64,000 nucleotides of DNA from Streptomyces sp. RKND-216 (GCF_004795255.1 NZ_SSBQ01000002.1:4370001-4434000), one strand, 5' to 3'; positions 1 through 10,627 are shown, numbered from the stretch's first letter. Made by a program: numbers and translations. Notes: generated by a model from the letters alone, not told the origin.

Positions 1-238
1 CTCCCTCGCCCACTTCATCGGCGTCACCCGGCCCGGTCACGCCCTCGCCGACCCCGGGCTGCCGGACGGCGGCGTCTCGCTGATCGAGGTGCCCGCGCTG
101 GCCATCTCCTCGACCGACTGCCGCGCCCGCGTCGAGGCCGGCGACCCCGTCTGGTACCTGGTGCCCGACGGCGTCGTGCGCTACATCAACAAGCGGCAGT
201 TGTACCGAGACGGGGGAGAGGAGGCGGCCGGGACGTGA
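1..238 (+). CDS. nadD: Nicotinate-nucleotide adenylyltransferase, C-terminal fragment
   Basis: Only the last 78 or so codons are present; the 5' part lies before the window. The enzyme adenylates nicotinate mononucleotide to deamido-NAD in NAD biosynthesis. The visible part carries the family's C-terminal signature: [10 protein letters not shown], then a short loop, [13 protein letters not shown] and a final LY a few residues before the end. The frame stops with TGA at 236-238, overlapping the GTG start of the next gene (235) in a GTGA junction, so the two are probably translationally coupled. The order nadD, LCP protein, rsfS, phosphatase is the usual Streptomyces arrangement. Confidence in the family is high from the C-terminal motif plus context. 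Confidence 0.88.
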   Translation, partial: SLAHFIGVTRPGHALADPGLPDGGVSLIEVPALAISSTDCRARVEAGDPVWYLVPDGVVRYINKRQLYRDGGEEAAGT

Positions 239-1995
239 GCCAACCCCACGACAGCGACGACCACGGGTGGAACCCGTACGACGGGCAGCAGCCGCGGATC
301 CTCGGATACGACGAGTACGGCCGCCCCGTCTACGCCCGGGACCCCGCCGGACAGGGCGGCGGCAGGCAGCAGACCGGCACCCAGGAGTACGGCTACGGGC
401 AGCCGTACGACGCGGGCGCCTACGGGGGCGCCGGCCAGGGCGCCGGGACGTACGGCACCGGCGGTTACGGCACCGGGGCGTACGGCACCGGCGGTTACGA
501 CACCGGGGCGTACGACACCGGGACCTTCGACGCCTACGACCCGTATGGCACGCAGACCGGGTCGATCCCTCCCGTGACCGATCCGTACACCGGCCAGCCG
601 TACGGCGCCCCGGCTGCCCCGGAGAGCTTCGACCCGTACGGTCCCGCCGCCGACACCGGCACGGGGACCGTGCCCGCGCAGTCCCCGCCGCCCGCGGCGG
701 AACGTACGGCCGCCGCACGCCGTGGCGCCGGTCCTGACGCGGACGCGTACGACACCGACCAGTTCTCGTTCGTCGAGGAGGAAGCGGAGGAGTCCGAGGA
801 CGTCATCGACTGGCTGAAGTTCAGCGAGAGCCGCACCGAGCGCAGGGAAGAGGCCAAACGGCGCGGCCGCAACCGGAAGCGCGCGCTGGTGATCCTCCTG
901 GTGCTGGCCCTGCTCGGCGGCGTCGGCTACCTCTGGTGGGCTGGCAAGCTGCCCGGACTCGACGGCGGCCCCGGAGCGGGCGGCCCGGCCGCCGGACAGC
1001 AGCGCGACGTGCTGGTGGTGCACCTGCGGGACCCGGACAGCGAGGCCAACGCCACGGCGCTGCTGGTCGACAACGCCACCACCGAGCAGGGCACCACCCT
1101 GCTCCTCCCGAACTCCCTCGCCGTCACCACGTCCGACGGTTCGACCACCACCCTCGGCAAGTCGGTCGAATCCGAGGGCGCCACCCCCACCCGGGACGCC
1201 CTCAGCCAGCTCCTCGGCGCCGACATCAAAGGCACCTGGCGCCTGGACACCCCCTTCCTGGAGACCCTCGTGGACGCCGTCGGCGGCGTGACCCTGGACG
1301 TCGACGCCACCGTCCGGGGTGAGAAGAAGGGCGACGACCCGCTGGTCGAGAAGGGACGGGAGCGCGAGCTGGACGGCCGCGCCGCCGTCGCCTACGCGAC
1401 CCACCGCGAGGAGGCCGAGCCCAGGACGGCCCAGCTGGAGCGCTTCGGCCAGGTGATGGAGGCCGTGCTGGACCAGATGTCCACGGACAAGGCCTCCGCC
1501 ACCAAGACGGTCGAGTCCCTCGGCCAGATCCTGGACCCGTCGCTCTCCCAGGCGTCCCTCGGCGCGTCGCTGGCCTCGCTGGCCGCGCGCGCCCAGGCCG
1601 ACGCGTACGAGACACGGGTGCTGCCCGCCGAGCCGGACGGCACGCTCAGCGCCGAGACCGGCGACGGCATGGTCAAGGACGTGCTCGGCGGCACCGTGCA
1701 GAACTCCGACCCCGACGCCGCGCCGCGCGTCTTGCTGCGCAACGCCGCGGGTGACGAGGGCGCCGACGACGCCGCGCGTGTGACGCTCGTCAACGGCGGC
1801 TTCAGCGTCGTGGGCGCCTCGGAGGCCGACGGGGCCGAGAAGACCTCGAAGGTGCTGTACGCGGAAGCCGCGCAGAAGGAGCGGGCCCAGGCGGTCGCGA
1901 AGACCCTCGGTCTCCCCGACAACGCGGTACGGAAGGGCGACGCGGCGGGCAACGCGGACGTCACCGTCGTGCTCGGCCAGGACTACGACGGCTGA
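235..1995 (+). CDS. LytR-CpsA-Psr (LCP) family membrane protein with LytR C-terminal domain
   Basis: The 586-residue protein has three parts. Residues 1-215 form a Tyr/Gly/Asp-rich cytoplasmic tail with pentapeptide repeats (about 73-97) and an acidic-then-basic stretch before the membrane. One transmembrane helix lies at about 216-236. The external part holds an LCP-like domain (about 256-410) and a LytR_C domain (about 495-585). LCP proteins attach wall polymers such as teichoic acid or arabinogalactan to peptidoglycan using polyprenyl-phosphate substrates. Here the usual SIPRD-type motif reads LLPNSL, so a key catalytic Arg/Asp pair appears to be missing, although [15 protein letters not shown] resembles the later Arg motif. 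It may be a non-catalytic relative. GTG start coupled to nadD; a strong hairpin follows at 2031. Confidence 0.8.
   Translation: MSQPHDSDDHGWNPYDGQQPRILGYDEYGRPVYARDPAGQGGGRQQTGTQEYGYGQPYDAGAYGGAGQGAGTYGTGGYGTGAYGTGGYDTGAYDTGTFDAYDPYGTQTGSIPPVTDPYTGQPYGAPAAPESFDPYGPAADTGTGTVPAQSPPPAAERTAAARRGAGPDADAYDTDQFSFVEEEAEESEDVIDWLKFSESRTERREEAKRRGRNRKRALVILLVLALLGGVGYLWWAGKLPGLDGGPGAGGPAAGQQRDVLVVHLRDPDSEANATALLVDNATTEQGTTLLLPNSLAVTTSDGSTTTLGKSVESEGATPTRDALSQLLGADIKGTWRLDTPFLETLVDAVGGVTLDVDATVRGEKKGDDPLVEKGRERELDGRAAVAYATHREEAEPRTAQLERFGQVMEAVLDQMSTDKASATKTVESLGQILDPSLSQASLGASLASLAARAQADAYETRVLPAEPDGTLSAETGDGMVKDVLGGTVQNSDPDAAPRVLLRNAAGDEGADDAARVTLVNGGFSVVGASEADGAEKTSKVLYAEAAQKERAQAVAKTLGLPDNAVRKGDAAGNADVTVVLGQDYDG
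451..525 (+). repeat. Five tandem 15-nt repeats (Tyr-Gly/Asp-Thr-Gly-x)
   Basis: Five in-frame 15-nt units start at 451, 466, 481, 496 and 511. They encode [20 protein letters not shown] and YDTGT in the cytoplasmic tail of the LCP protein. Units 1-2 and 3-4 form a 30-nt higher-order repeat. Such tracts change length easily by slippage. Confidence 0.85.
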
Positions 1996-2030
1996 GCCGT
2001 GGCACCGCACACCGCTGCGCCGCGCGCCCT

Positions 2031-2068
2031 GCCGACGGCCCCGCCCGGGCCTCGGCGGGGCCGTCGGC
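2031..2068 (+). terminator. Intrinsic-type hairpin after the LCP gene
   Basis: A perfect 15-bp G+C-rich stem (2031-2045 with 2054-2068) and an 8-nt loop lie 36 bases past the LCP stop codon. There is no T-run, as is common for Streptomyces terminators. It separates the nadD-LCP pair from rsfS, so rsfS may have its own promoter or depend on read-through. Confidence 0.6.
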
Positions 2069-2128
2069 GCGGCGTGAGATCCTGAGGGACGGCACCATCC
2101 CGCCCACCCGCGACCGAAAGCACTGCCT

Positions 2129-2542
2129 GTGACCGCCACCGACCGTTCCGTCGAGCTGATCAACGCCGCCGCCCAGGCCGCCGCCGACAAGCTGGCTCAC
2201 GATGTCGTCGCCTACGACGTGAGCGACGTCCTGACCCTCACCGACGCGTTCCTCCTCGCCTCGGCCCCCAACGACCGCCAGGTCAAGGCGGTCGTCGACG
2301 CCGTCGAGGAGCGCCTGCTGAAGGAGCACGGCGCCAAGCCGGCCCGACGGGAGGGCGAGCGCGAGGGCCGCTGGGTGCTGCTGGACTACGTCGACATCGT
2401 CGTGCACGTGCAGCACAGCGAGGAGCGTGTCTACTACGCGCTGGAACGGCTCTGGAAGGACTGCCCGGAGCTGGATCTGCCGGAGGACGCCAAGGCGACC
2501 CGGGGCAAGGGCGAGCAGGCGGGGGCGGAGGACGCGCCGTGA
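2129..2542 (+). CDS. rsfS: Ribosome silencing factor RsfS
   Basis: The 137-residue protein belongs to the RsfS/Iojap family. These bind ribosomal protein L14 on the 50S subunit and block 30S joining when nutrients are short. The whole family core is visible: an N-terminal helix, DVVAYDVSD, the LTDAFLLASAPNDRQVKAVVDAVEE segment, and the conserved WVLLDYVDIVVHV strand followed by RVYYALERLW. Residues after about 115 are a charged tail. The start is GTG at 2129. The gene ends in a GTGA overlap with the phosphatase gene, so the pair is cotranscribed and probably translationally coupled. Confidence 0.95.
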   Translation: MTATDRSVELINAAAQAAADKLAHDVVAYDVSDVLTLTDAFLLASAPNDRQVKAVVDAVEERLLKEHGAKPARREGEREGRWVLLDYVDIVVHVQHSEERVYYALERLWKDCPELDLPEDAKATRGKGEQAGAEDAP

Positions 2543-3231
2543 CCGCCGCCACCACGCCCCCGGCCGGTGGTCCGGCCCCCGACGGGCGTTCCGCCCCCAC
2601 CGGGCGGCGCGTCGTCCTGTGGCGGCATGGCCAGACCGCATGGAACCTCGAGCGCCGCTTCCAGGGCTCCACCGACATCGCGCTCACAGAGGAAGGGGTG
2701 GCGCAGGCCCGCCGTGCCGCGCGGCTGCTCGCCGCCCTCCAGCCGCAGGCGATCATCGCCTCGGACCTCCAGCGCACCCGCGCCACCGCCGCCGAGTTGG
2801 CTCGCCTCTCCGGCCTGGAGGTCACCCACGACGCCGACCTGCGGGAGACCTACGCGGGCGTCTGGCAGGGCCTCACGCACGAGGAGATCGTCGAGCGCCA
2901 CGGCGAGGAGTACGCCGCCTGGAAGCGGGGGGAACCCGTCCGGCGCGGCGGCGGCGAGCTGGAGACCGAGGTCGCCGACCGGGCCGCACCCGTCGTCGAG
3001 CGGCACGTGGACAAGCTGCCCGAGGGCGGCACTCTGGTCGTCGTCAGTCACGGCGGCACCATCCGTACCACCATCGGCCGGCTGCTCGGCCTGCACCCGA
3101 GCACCTGGGAGGCGCTCGGCGGCCTCTCCAACTGCTGCTGGTCGGTGCTGGGCGAGAGCCTGCGCGGCTGGCGGCTGCAGGAGCACAACGCCGGCACCCT
3201 GCCGGAACCGGTCCTCGGCGACGACGACTGA
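2539..3231 (+). CDS. Histidine phosphatase family protein (phosphoglycerate mutase-like)
   Basis: The 230-residue protein carries the phosphatase RHG motif in WRHGQTAWNLERRFQG (nucleophile His in the first 40 residues), the downstream acidic segment RETYAGVWQGLTHEEI, and the second catalytic His in VVSHGGTIRTT. This makes it an active-looking member of the branch that includes cofactor-dependent phosphoglycerate mutases and broad-specificity phosphatases. The exact substrate cannot be read from the sequence. It overlaps rsfS by four bases (GTGA) and is the last gene of that operon; a tRNA gene follows 79 bases later. Confidence 0.9.
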   Translation: MTAATTPPAGGPAPDGRSAPTGRRVVLWRHGQTAWNLERRFQGSTDIALTEEGVAQARRAARLLAALQPQAIIASDLQRTRATAAELARLSGLEVTHDADLRETYAGVWQGLTHEEIVERHGEEYAAWKRGEPVRRGGGELETEVADRAAPVVERHVDKLPEGGTLVVVSHGGTIRTTIGRLLGLHPSTWEALGGLSNCCWSVLGESLRGWRLQEHNAGTLPEPVLGDDD

Positions 3232-3310
3232 GCCGGGGCGCGGATTTCTCAATCCGGCAGGCCACCGGTAAGCTTCTACTCGTTCACGGCGTGCGAGCGC
3301 CGGAGAATGC

Positions 3311-3383
<73 letters not shown>

Positions 3384-3398
3384 CAGCTCGGGCCATTG

Positions 3399-3426
3399 CG
3401 ATCCCGTCCTCACCAGGGCGGGATCG
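3399..3426 (+). terminator. Terminator of tRNA-Ala copy 1
   Basis: A stem of about 12 bp (3399-3410 with 3415-3426, one wobble) with loop CACC is followed by the T-rich TTGCTTTGT. It begins 15 bases after the tRNA 3' end. Confidence 0.75.
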
Positions 3427-3512
3427 TTGCTTTGTCCCCTCTCCTGCGGGCGCCGGTAACGTGGCAGAATCGCCGCCAGGGTGAAGGAGGCACGCCGAGG
3501 GAGGCAGGACCG

Positions 3513-3629
3513 ATGCCGACCGCGTCTCTCAGCTGCCCCGCCTGCGGATCATCGGACGTCGCCGTGGTGCTCGGCGACAATGGAGGGGTTTCCTACGTGT
3601 GCACGGCCTGCGGCCACACCTGGAGCTGA
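3513..3629 (+). CDS. Small zinc-ribbon protein (38 aa)
   Basis: The 38-residue protein contains two CxxC knuckles, CPACGSSD and CTACGHTW, joined by a short beta-rich segment. This is the layout of a minimal TFIIS/RPB9-type zinc ribbon binding one zinc ion. The ATG at 3513 is preceded by a purine-rich GGGAGGCAGG. A longer frame upstream would run back through the tRNA and is unlikely. The stop lies three bases before the next small gene, which is also Cys-rich, so the two form a unit. Function is unknown; nucleic-acid or protein binding is a guess from fold only. Confidence 0.7.
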   Translation: MPTASLSCPACGSSDVAVVLGDNGGVSYVCTACGHTWS

Positions 3630-3632
3630 CGG

Positions 3633-3866
3633 ATGGGCGCGCACAGCAGGAAATGCGACTGGTGCGGCAGCGGCACGCCCGTCGTGCGTGACATGGAACC
3701 CGCGAACGAGCGCTACCAGTACTGGTGTGAGGACTGCGCGCGGGCGCTGATCATACGCGGCGACCCCATCGAGACCTACCGTGAGCTGGACGGCGAGCCC
3801 ATCTACGGACGGCTGCTCGACGAGCACTGCACCCTCAAGCGCTTCTACTCCTTCGCCACGGCCTGA
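3633..3866 (+). CDS. Small conserved Cys-rich protein (77 aa)
   Basis: The 77-residue protein has an N-terminal CDWCG knuckle and a second CEDC knuckle about 28 residues later, which looks like a four-Cys zinc site. The C-terminal half has no motif I recognise (YRELDGEPIYGRLLDEH is the most distinctive part). It starts three bases after the zinc-ribbon gene, implying cotranscription and perhaps cooperation. Its last 22 bases overlap the 3' end of the convergent mannosyltransferase gene. I do not recognise the family and assign no function. Confidence 0.65.
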   Translation: MGAHSRKCDWCGSGTPVVRDMEPANERYQYWCEDCARALIIRGDPIETYRELDGEPIYGRLLDEHCTLKRFYSFATA

Positions 3867-5305
3867 AGCTCGCTCCGCGCCCGCACCACCCGCGCGCCCG
3901 CGTACGGGCCGGTCCGCCCGGCGGCGCGCACGGCCACCGCCGCCGCGAGCGCGAGGAAGGCCGCTCCCGCCAGCGGGTAGACGGCCGAGAGCAGCATCTC
4001 CCCGGCGCCCTGCCGGAGTTCCAGCCGCTCGGCGCGGTCGGGGCTGTGCGGCACCCACCACAGGGCGTACGTGCAGAACACCGCCGCGCAGGCCGCCGTA
4101 CCCCACCACCACCGGTCGTCGCGACGGTGCAGCGCCTCGGCGCCCAGCAGAACGACGGCCGGCACGCACCACACCCAGTGGTGCGACCAGGAGACCGGGC
4201 TGATCAGCAGCGCCGTGAGCGCGCAGGCCGTCCCCGCCCAGGCGGTCGACCGCGGCAGCCGGGAGCCGGCGAGCAGCGCCGCGACCGCGACGCCCAGCCC
4301 CGCCACCGCCACGGCCATCGACAGTGCGGTCGCCGCCGCCCCCGGATCGCCGGTGTGCAGGGCTCGGGCCAGTACTCCGTGCAGTGACTGGTTCGCGGTG
4401 TCCTCGGCGTTTCCCACGCGGTCCGCGCGGAACAGGATCTCCGTCCAGAAGCGGAGCGAGTCGCCCGGCAGCACGGTGGCGGCCAGTCCGGCCGTCCCGA
4501 GGAAGGCGCCGGTGGCGACCGCCGCCTGCCGCAGGTGCGCGTTCCACGCCCCCGCGAGTGCGGTGCGGACGGCAGCCGGTCCTCCCGCGCGGACCGGCCC
4601 GCGCAGCCCCGTCCAGCCCTGCCGGCGCCAGGCTTCCACCACGCCCGCCAGTGCCAGCAGCACGACGAACAGCGCTGGGGTGAGCTTCACCCCCGCCGCC
4701 ACGCCGATGCCGATCCCTGCCCAGCGGTGCCCGGAGCGACGTGACAGGTCCCACAGCACGAGGGCGGCCAGCAGAAGGTTGACCTGCCCGTAGCGCAAGG
4801 TGGTCCACACCGGCTCGCACCACACGGCGAGGGCGGACACCGCCAGGGCCGCGGCCGCCGTCGGCTCGCTCTGCGGGCGGCCTGCCAGCCGCAGCGACAG
4901 GTGCACCACCAGGACCAGCAGCAGCAGGTTCGCCGCCGTGGCGACCGCCCGCAGGGTGTCGGCCTCCAGTAGGGCCAGCGGCACGAAGAGCAGGGCAGCG
5001 AACGGCGGGTAGGTCGCCGGCAGATCGGCGTGAGTGGCGCGCAGCGCGTACAGGTCCTCGCCGCGCAGCACCGCCTCGCCCTGCGCGCGGTAGACCATCA
5101 CGTCGATCAGCGAGACGTCCGCCGCGCGTTGCGCCGTCCAGAACAGGGCGAAGGACCCCAGGCACAGTAGGCCGCTCGCGAGGAGGGGGCGACGCAGCGG
5201 GTACACGGCGGACGACGGTACCGCCCTCCGGGGCCGCCCGGCGCCACGCTCGCGGGCCGAGAACCGATTTGGCGGATCACCGCGTGGGCCGTGTACAGTA
5301 GGCAT
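3845..5305 (-). CDS. GT87-type alpha-1,2-mannosyltransferase-like membrane glycosyltransferase
   Basis: The polytopic membrane protein of up to 486 residues resembles the DUF2029/GT87 family. Those enzymes transfer mannose from polyprenyl-phosphate-mannose on the outer face of the membrane during actinobacterial lipoglycan or polyprenyl-sugar synthesis. Supporting features are about ten hydrophobic segments, the family-like first-loop DVMVYRAQGEAVLRGEDLY with acidic residues, the YPPFAALLFVPLALL stretch, RYGQVNLLLAALVLWD, and GVAAGVKLTPALF. The longest frame begins at 5305, but a GTG at 5206 (a Tyr-Pro-Leu-Arg-Arg start just before the first helix) is an alternative. The gene converges on the 77-residue gene, overlapping by 22 bases. 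Acceptor unknown. Confidence 0.8.
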   Translation of the reverse strand: MPTVHGPRGDPPNRFSARERGAGRPRRAVPSSAVYPLRRPLLASGLLCLGSFALFWTAQRAADVSLIDVMVYRAQGEAVLRGEDLYALRATHADLPATYPPFAALLFVPLALLEADTLRAVATAANLLLLVLVVHLSLRLAGRPQSEPTAAAALAVSALAVWCEPVWTTLRYGQVNLLLAALVLWDLSRRSGHRWAGIGIGVAAGVKLTPALFVVLLALAGVVEAWRRQGWTGLRGPVRAGGPAAVRTALAGAWNAHLRQAAVATGAFLGTAGLAATVLPGDSLRFWTEILFRADRVGNAEDTANQSLHGVLARALHTGDPGAAATALSMAVAVAGLGVAVAALLAGSRLPRSTAWAGTACALTALLISPVSWSHHWVWCVPAVVLLGAEALHRRDDRWWWGTAACAAVFCTYALWWVPHSPDRAERLELRQGAGEMLLSAVYPLAGAAFLALAAAVAVRAAGRTGPYAGARVVRARSELQAVAKE

Positions 5306-5363
5306 CGCCGTCGCGGGGACACCGCAGGAGACCTGCTCATGTCTCGCGCGTCGGACCAGACTC

Positions 5364-5436
<73 letters not shown>

Positions 5437-5448
5437 CACACAGGCGAC

Positions 5449-5475
5449 GGGCCGTCTCGCAGAGGCGGCCCTTTT
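5449..5475 (+). terminator. U-tailed terminator of tRNA-Ala copy 2
   Basis: GGGCCG-T-CTC pairs with GAG-G-CGGCCC (one wobble) around a GCA loop, followed by TTTT at 5472-5475. This is a canonical intrinsic terminator, and U-tails are uncommon here. Confidence 0.85.
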
Positions 5476-5578
5476 CGCTGTTCCCCTGCGTCGCCAGGCG
5501 GCCCCGTGCGTCGACCGGCCGCCTCTCGCGCCTCGCCCGGATGCCCGAATCGCACCGGAAGCCCCTTGTGTCGTGCGG

Positions 5579-5584
5579 TATCCT
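5579..5584 (+). promoter_or_regulatory. Candidate -10 element (TATCCT) for the leuS leader transcript
   Basis: TATCCT lies seven bases before the leader-peptide ATG at 5591, so transcription would begin at or next to that ATG and the leader mRNA would be leaderless. No good -35 hexamer is present at the usual distance. The call rests on the -10 match and on position. Confidence 0.4.
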
Positions 5585-5590
5585 GTGCGC

Positions 5591-5629
5591 ATGCGTGCCG
5601 TACGCCTTCTGCTTAGCCGGCCGCGCTGA
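5591..5629 (+). CDS. Putative leucine-rich leader peptide upstream of leuS
   Basis: The 12-codon frame encodes MRAVRLLLSRPR and stops with TGA at 5627. Three consecutive leucine codons, CTT CTG CTT, sit at 5606-5614; CTT is rare in such GC-rich genomes. The frame lies about 55 bases before a U-tailed terminator and 120 bases before leuS, the classical layout of ribosome-mediated attenuation. Its core CTT-CTG-CTT-AGC matches 11 of 12 bases of the leuA leader in this window (42816-42827). I infer a control peptide sensing charged tRNA-Leu; no experiment is implied. Confidence 0.65.
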   Translation: MRAVRLLLSRPR

Positions 5630-5683
5630 TCAGTCCCGACCCCAGGGCCGCGGTGGAAACGGCAGGGTCGGAATCGGCGCGGC
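5620..5683 (+). promoter_or_regulatory. Candidate attenuator switch in the leuS leader
   Basis: Mutually exclusive pairings are visible. An 11-bp helix (5620-5630 with 5673-5683, one G-U) starts inside the leader peptide and encloses a 7-bp hairpin (5636-5642 with 5665-5671). Alternatively CCGCG at 5648-5652 can pair with CGCGG at 5678-5682, extended by AGGG (5644-5647) on CCCT (5687-5690), the left arm of the terminator. A ribosome stalled on the leucine codons would cover part of the first helix and could favour the second. Pairings were read by eye, without energy calculation. Confidence 0.5.
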
Positions 5684-5684
5684 G

Positions 5685-5709
5685 TCCCCTCCTGTGCGAG
5701 GGGATTTTT
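5685..5709 (+). terminator. Intrinsic terminator inside the leuS leader
   Basis: TCCCCTC (5685-5691) pairs with GAGGGGA (5698-5704) around a 6-nt loop, followed at once by five T residues (5705-5709). It lies between the leader peptide and leuS, so it would stop transcription before leuS unless disrupted. Confidence 0.8.
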
Positions 5710-5749
5710 CGTTTCCTGAGCAGAGACGACCGATGGAGCTTTGAGGACG

Positions 5750-8662
<2,913 letters not shown>

Positions 8663-8684
8663 CCAGGCGCGGCGCCTGCCGCCC

Positions 8685-8722
8685 GCCCCCGCCCCCACCG
8701 TCGTCCCGGACGGGGCGGGGGC
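8685..8722 (+). terminator. GC-rich hairpin after leuS
   Basis: An 11-bp stem (8685-8695 with 8712-8722) and a 16-nt loop lie 22 bases past the leuS stop, without a T-run. It probably ends the leuS transcript before the next gene at 8856. Confidence 0.55.
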
Positions 8723-8855
8723 GGTGCGGGGCGCGCTCACCGTCCCGTCGGCCGTCAGGAACCACCGACCGCACCCCGCCCGTTTACGCTGAAGGGGAGC
8801 CGCACACCGCCACACCCGGCCCCCATCAACCGTCGGCACCCCGAAGGAGCAAGGC

Positions 8856-9638
8856 GTGGAGTTCGTCATCTGGGCCCTGGTCGTCCTCTTCGTCCTCTTC
8901 ACCGCCCTCGGCGTGATCGTCACCCTCAAGACCGCCCGCGCCGTCCGCCGCGGCGTGGAGCGTACGAGCGCCCAGGTCCGCCGTACCGTCGAGGACACCA
9001 CGCTGAAGGCGCGCACCGCCCAGCCGGGCCCGGTCGGCGAGGCCGCCCGGCTCCGGCTGGAGCTGCGCACGTCGCTCGACAGCACCCGTGCCGCGCTGAC
9101 CTCGGGAGCCTCTGACGACCCGGCGCTCCGGGAGGCGGCCGCGCTGCTCGACCAGCTCCAGGGCCATGCCCAGCGGCTCGACGGCGAGCTGCGCCTCCTC
9201 ATGGAGCGCGAACCCGACCGCGAGCGCATCGCCGCCCGGCTGCCGGACGCGCGGGAGCGCGCGGCGGCGCTGAAGAAGTCCGCCGACTCGCTCCGCTTCG
9301 CGGCCCAGGACCGGGCCCGCCAGTACGACGACGACGGCCTCGACGCGCTCCGCGAGCAGATCGAGATCGAGTCCGGGGCCCTCCGCGGCTTCCGTGACGC
9401 GCCCCTGCCCCTCGGCGGATCCGTGGATGCCGGCCCGCAGCCCGCCGAAGTGCACGGTCCCCCCGCCGCCCCGGAGCCGGCGCGTCTGGAGAAGCCGCAC
9501 TCCCAGCAGCCGAACCCCCCGCAGCAGCCGCACTGGCCGGAGCCGCAGCACGCCGAGAAGTCCGCGCCCGAGCAGCACTGGTCGGACGCACAGACGCTTC
9601 CCGGCGTCGACCGGGACGGCCCGCAGAACCCGCGGTGA
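8856..9638 (+). CDS. Membrane-anchored coiled-coil protein, hypothetical
   Basis: The 260-residue protein starts with one hydrophobic helix (about 3-25) followed by basic residues, placing the rest in the cytoplasm. Residues about 30-190 are charged and heptad-like, rich in Arg, Glu, Leu and Ala, consistent with long helices. The last 70 residues are Pro/Gln/Glu-rich and disordered-looking. The GTG at 8856 has GAAGGAG a few bases upstream. I do not recognise the family and assign no function. It sits alone between leuS and the DegV gene, same strand. Confidence 0.7.
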   Translation: MEFVIWALVVLFVLFTALGVIVTLKTARAVRRGVERTSAQVRRTVEDTTLKARTAQPGPVGEAARLRLELRTSLDSTRAALTSGASDDPALREAAALLDQLQGHAQRLDGELRLLMEREPDRERIAARLPDARERAAALKKSADSLRFAAQDRARQYDDDGLDALREQIEIESGALRGFRDAPLPLGGSVDAGPQPAEVHGPPAAPEPARLEKPHSQQPNPPQQPHWPEPQHAEKSAPEQHWSDAQTLPGVDRDGPQNPR

Positions 9639-9718
9639 GCGGCGGCGTGAGCACGAGGGAGGGCGAACCACCGGGCCGGTGCGACACGTCGGCCCGCTCC
9701 GGCGCTAGCCTCCCCGGC

Positions 9719-10570
9719 ATGGCCCGTCATGTCGCTGTCGTCACCGACTCCACGGCGTACCTGCCCCCGGAGCTGCTGGAGAAGCACCACATCACCGCGG
9801 TACCGCTGACGGTCGTCCTCGACGGGGAGGCGCTGGAGGAGGGCACGGAGATCTCCGCCCCCGCCCTCGCGGAGGCCCTGCGCAAGCACCGGCCGGTCAC
9901 CACCTCCCGGCCCAGCCCGGAGACCTTCGCCGCCACCTACCGCGCCCTCGCCGAGTCCCAGCCCGCGCTGGACGGCATCGTGTCGCTGCACCTGTCCGCG
10001 GAGGTCTCGGGCACCTACGACGCGGCCGTGCTGGCCGCCCGGGACGCGCCGGTGCCGGTGCGCGTGGTCGACACCGGCATGGTCGCGATGGCGCTGGGCT
10101 TCTGCGCCCTGGCCGCGGCCGAGACCGCCGAGGCGGGCGGGACACCGGACGACGCGGTGGCGGCGGCGGAGAAACGCGCCGAGGGGACGGCGGCGTACTT
10201 CTACGTCGACACGCTCGACTACCTGCGGCGCGGCGGACGCATCGGCGCCGCGCAGGCGCTGTTCGGGTCCGCGCTGGCCGTCAAGCCCTTGCTGGAGCTG
10301 GCGGACGGCCGCATCGGCATGCTGGAGAAGGTACGCACCGCGTCCCGGGCCATCGCCCGGCTCGAGGAGATCGCCGTCGAGCACTCGGCGGACGGCCGGG
10401 TCGACATGGCCGTCCACCACCTGGCGGCCCCCGAGCGCGCGGACCAGCTCGCCCAGCGACTCCGCGAGCGCGTCCCGGGCCTGGCCGACCTGCACGTCAG
10501 CGAGGTGGGCGCGGTGATCGGCGCCCACACCGGCCCCGGCCTCCTCGGCGTCGTACTCTCCCGCCGCTGA
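9719..10570 (+). CDS. DegV family fatty-acid-binding protein
   Basis: The 283-residue protein shows the DegV fold signatures: VAVVTDSTAYLPPE at the N-terminus, VTTSRPSPETF, the SLHLSAEVSGTYDAA segment binding the fatty-acid carboxylate, FYVDTLDYLRRGGRIG, and a C-terminal VGAVIGAHTGPGLLGVV. DegV/FakB-type proteins hold a fatty acid for phosphorylation by FakA-type kinases; no FakA-type gene is seen here. The ATG at 9719 begins the conserved part; longer in-frame starts add unrelated residues. It ends 207 bases before comEA, with a short direct repeat and a palindrome between. Confidence 0.93.
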   Translation: MARHVAVVTDSTAYLPPELLEKHHITAVPLTVVLDGEALEEGTEISAPALAEALRKHRPVTTSRPSPETFAATYRALAESQPALDGIVSLHLSAEVSGTYDAAVLAARDAPVPVRVVDTGMVAMALGFCALAAAETAEAGGTPDDAVAAAEKRAEGTAAYFYVDTLDYLRRGGRIGAAQALFGSALAVKPLLELADGRIGMLEKVRTASRAIARLEEIAVEHSADGRVDMAVHHLAAPERADQLAQRLRERVPGLADLHVSEVGAVIGAHTGPGLLGVVLSRR

Positions 10571-10599
10571 AGGGTCTGCCTGTCTTCCTGCTCCTCTTT

Positions 10600-10627
10600 T
10601 CTGCGTGCCTGTCCGTCTGCGTGCCTG
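10600..10627. repeat. Short direct repeat TCTGCGTGCCTG (two copies)
   Basis: A 12-nt unit occurs at 10600-10611 and 10616-10627, separated by four bases, in the degV-comEA gap. No function is evident. Confidence 0.6.

Noticed and set aside
451..525. CRISPR-like repeat array
   Set aside because: Units are 15 nt, in frame and without spacers; they encode pentapeptides in the LCP protein.
5591..5749. T-box riboswitch upstream of leuS
   Set aside because: I see no T-box sequence and no specifier-loop arrangement. A leader peptide with Leu codons explains the terminator better.
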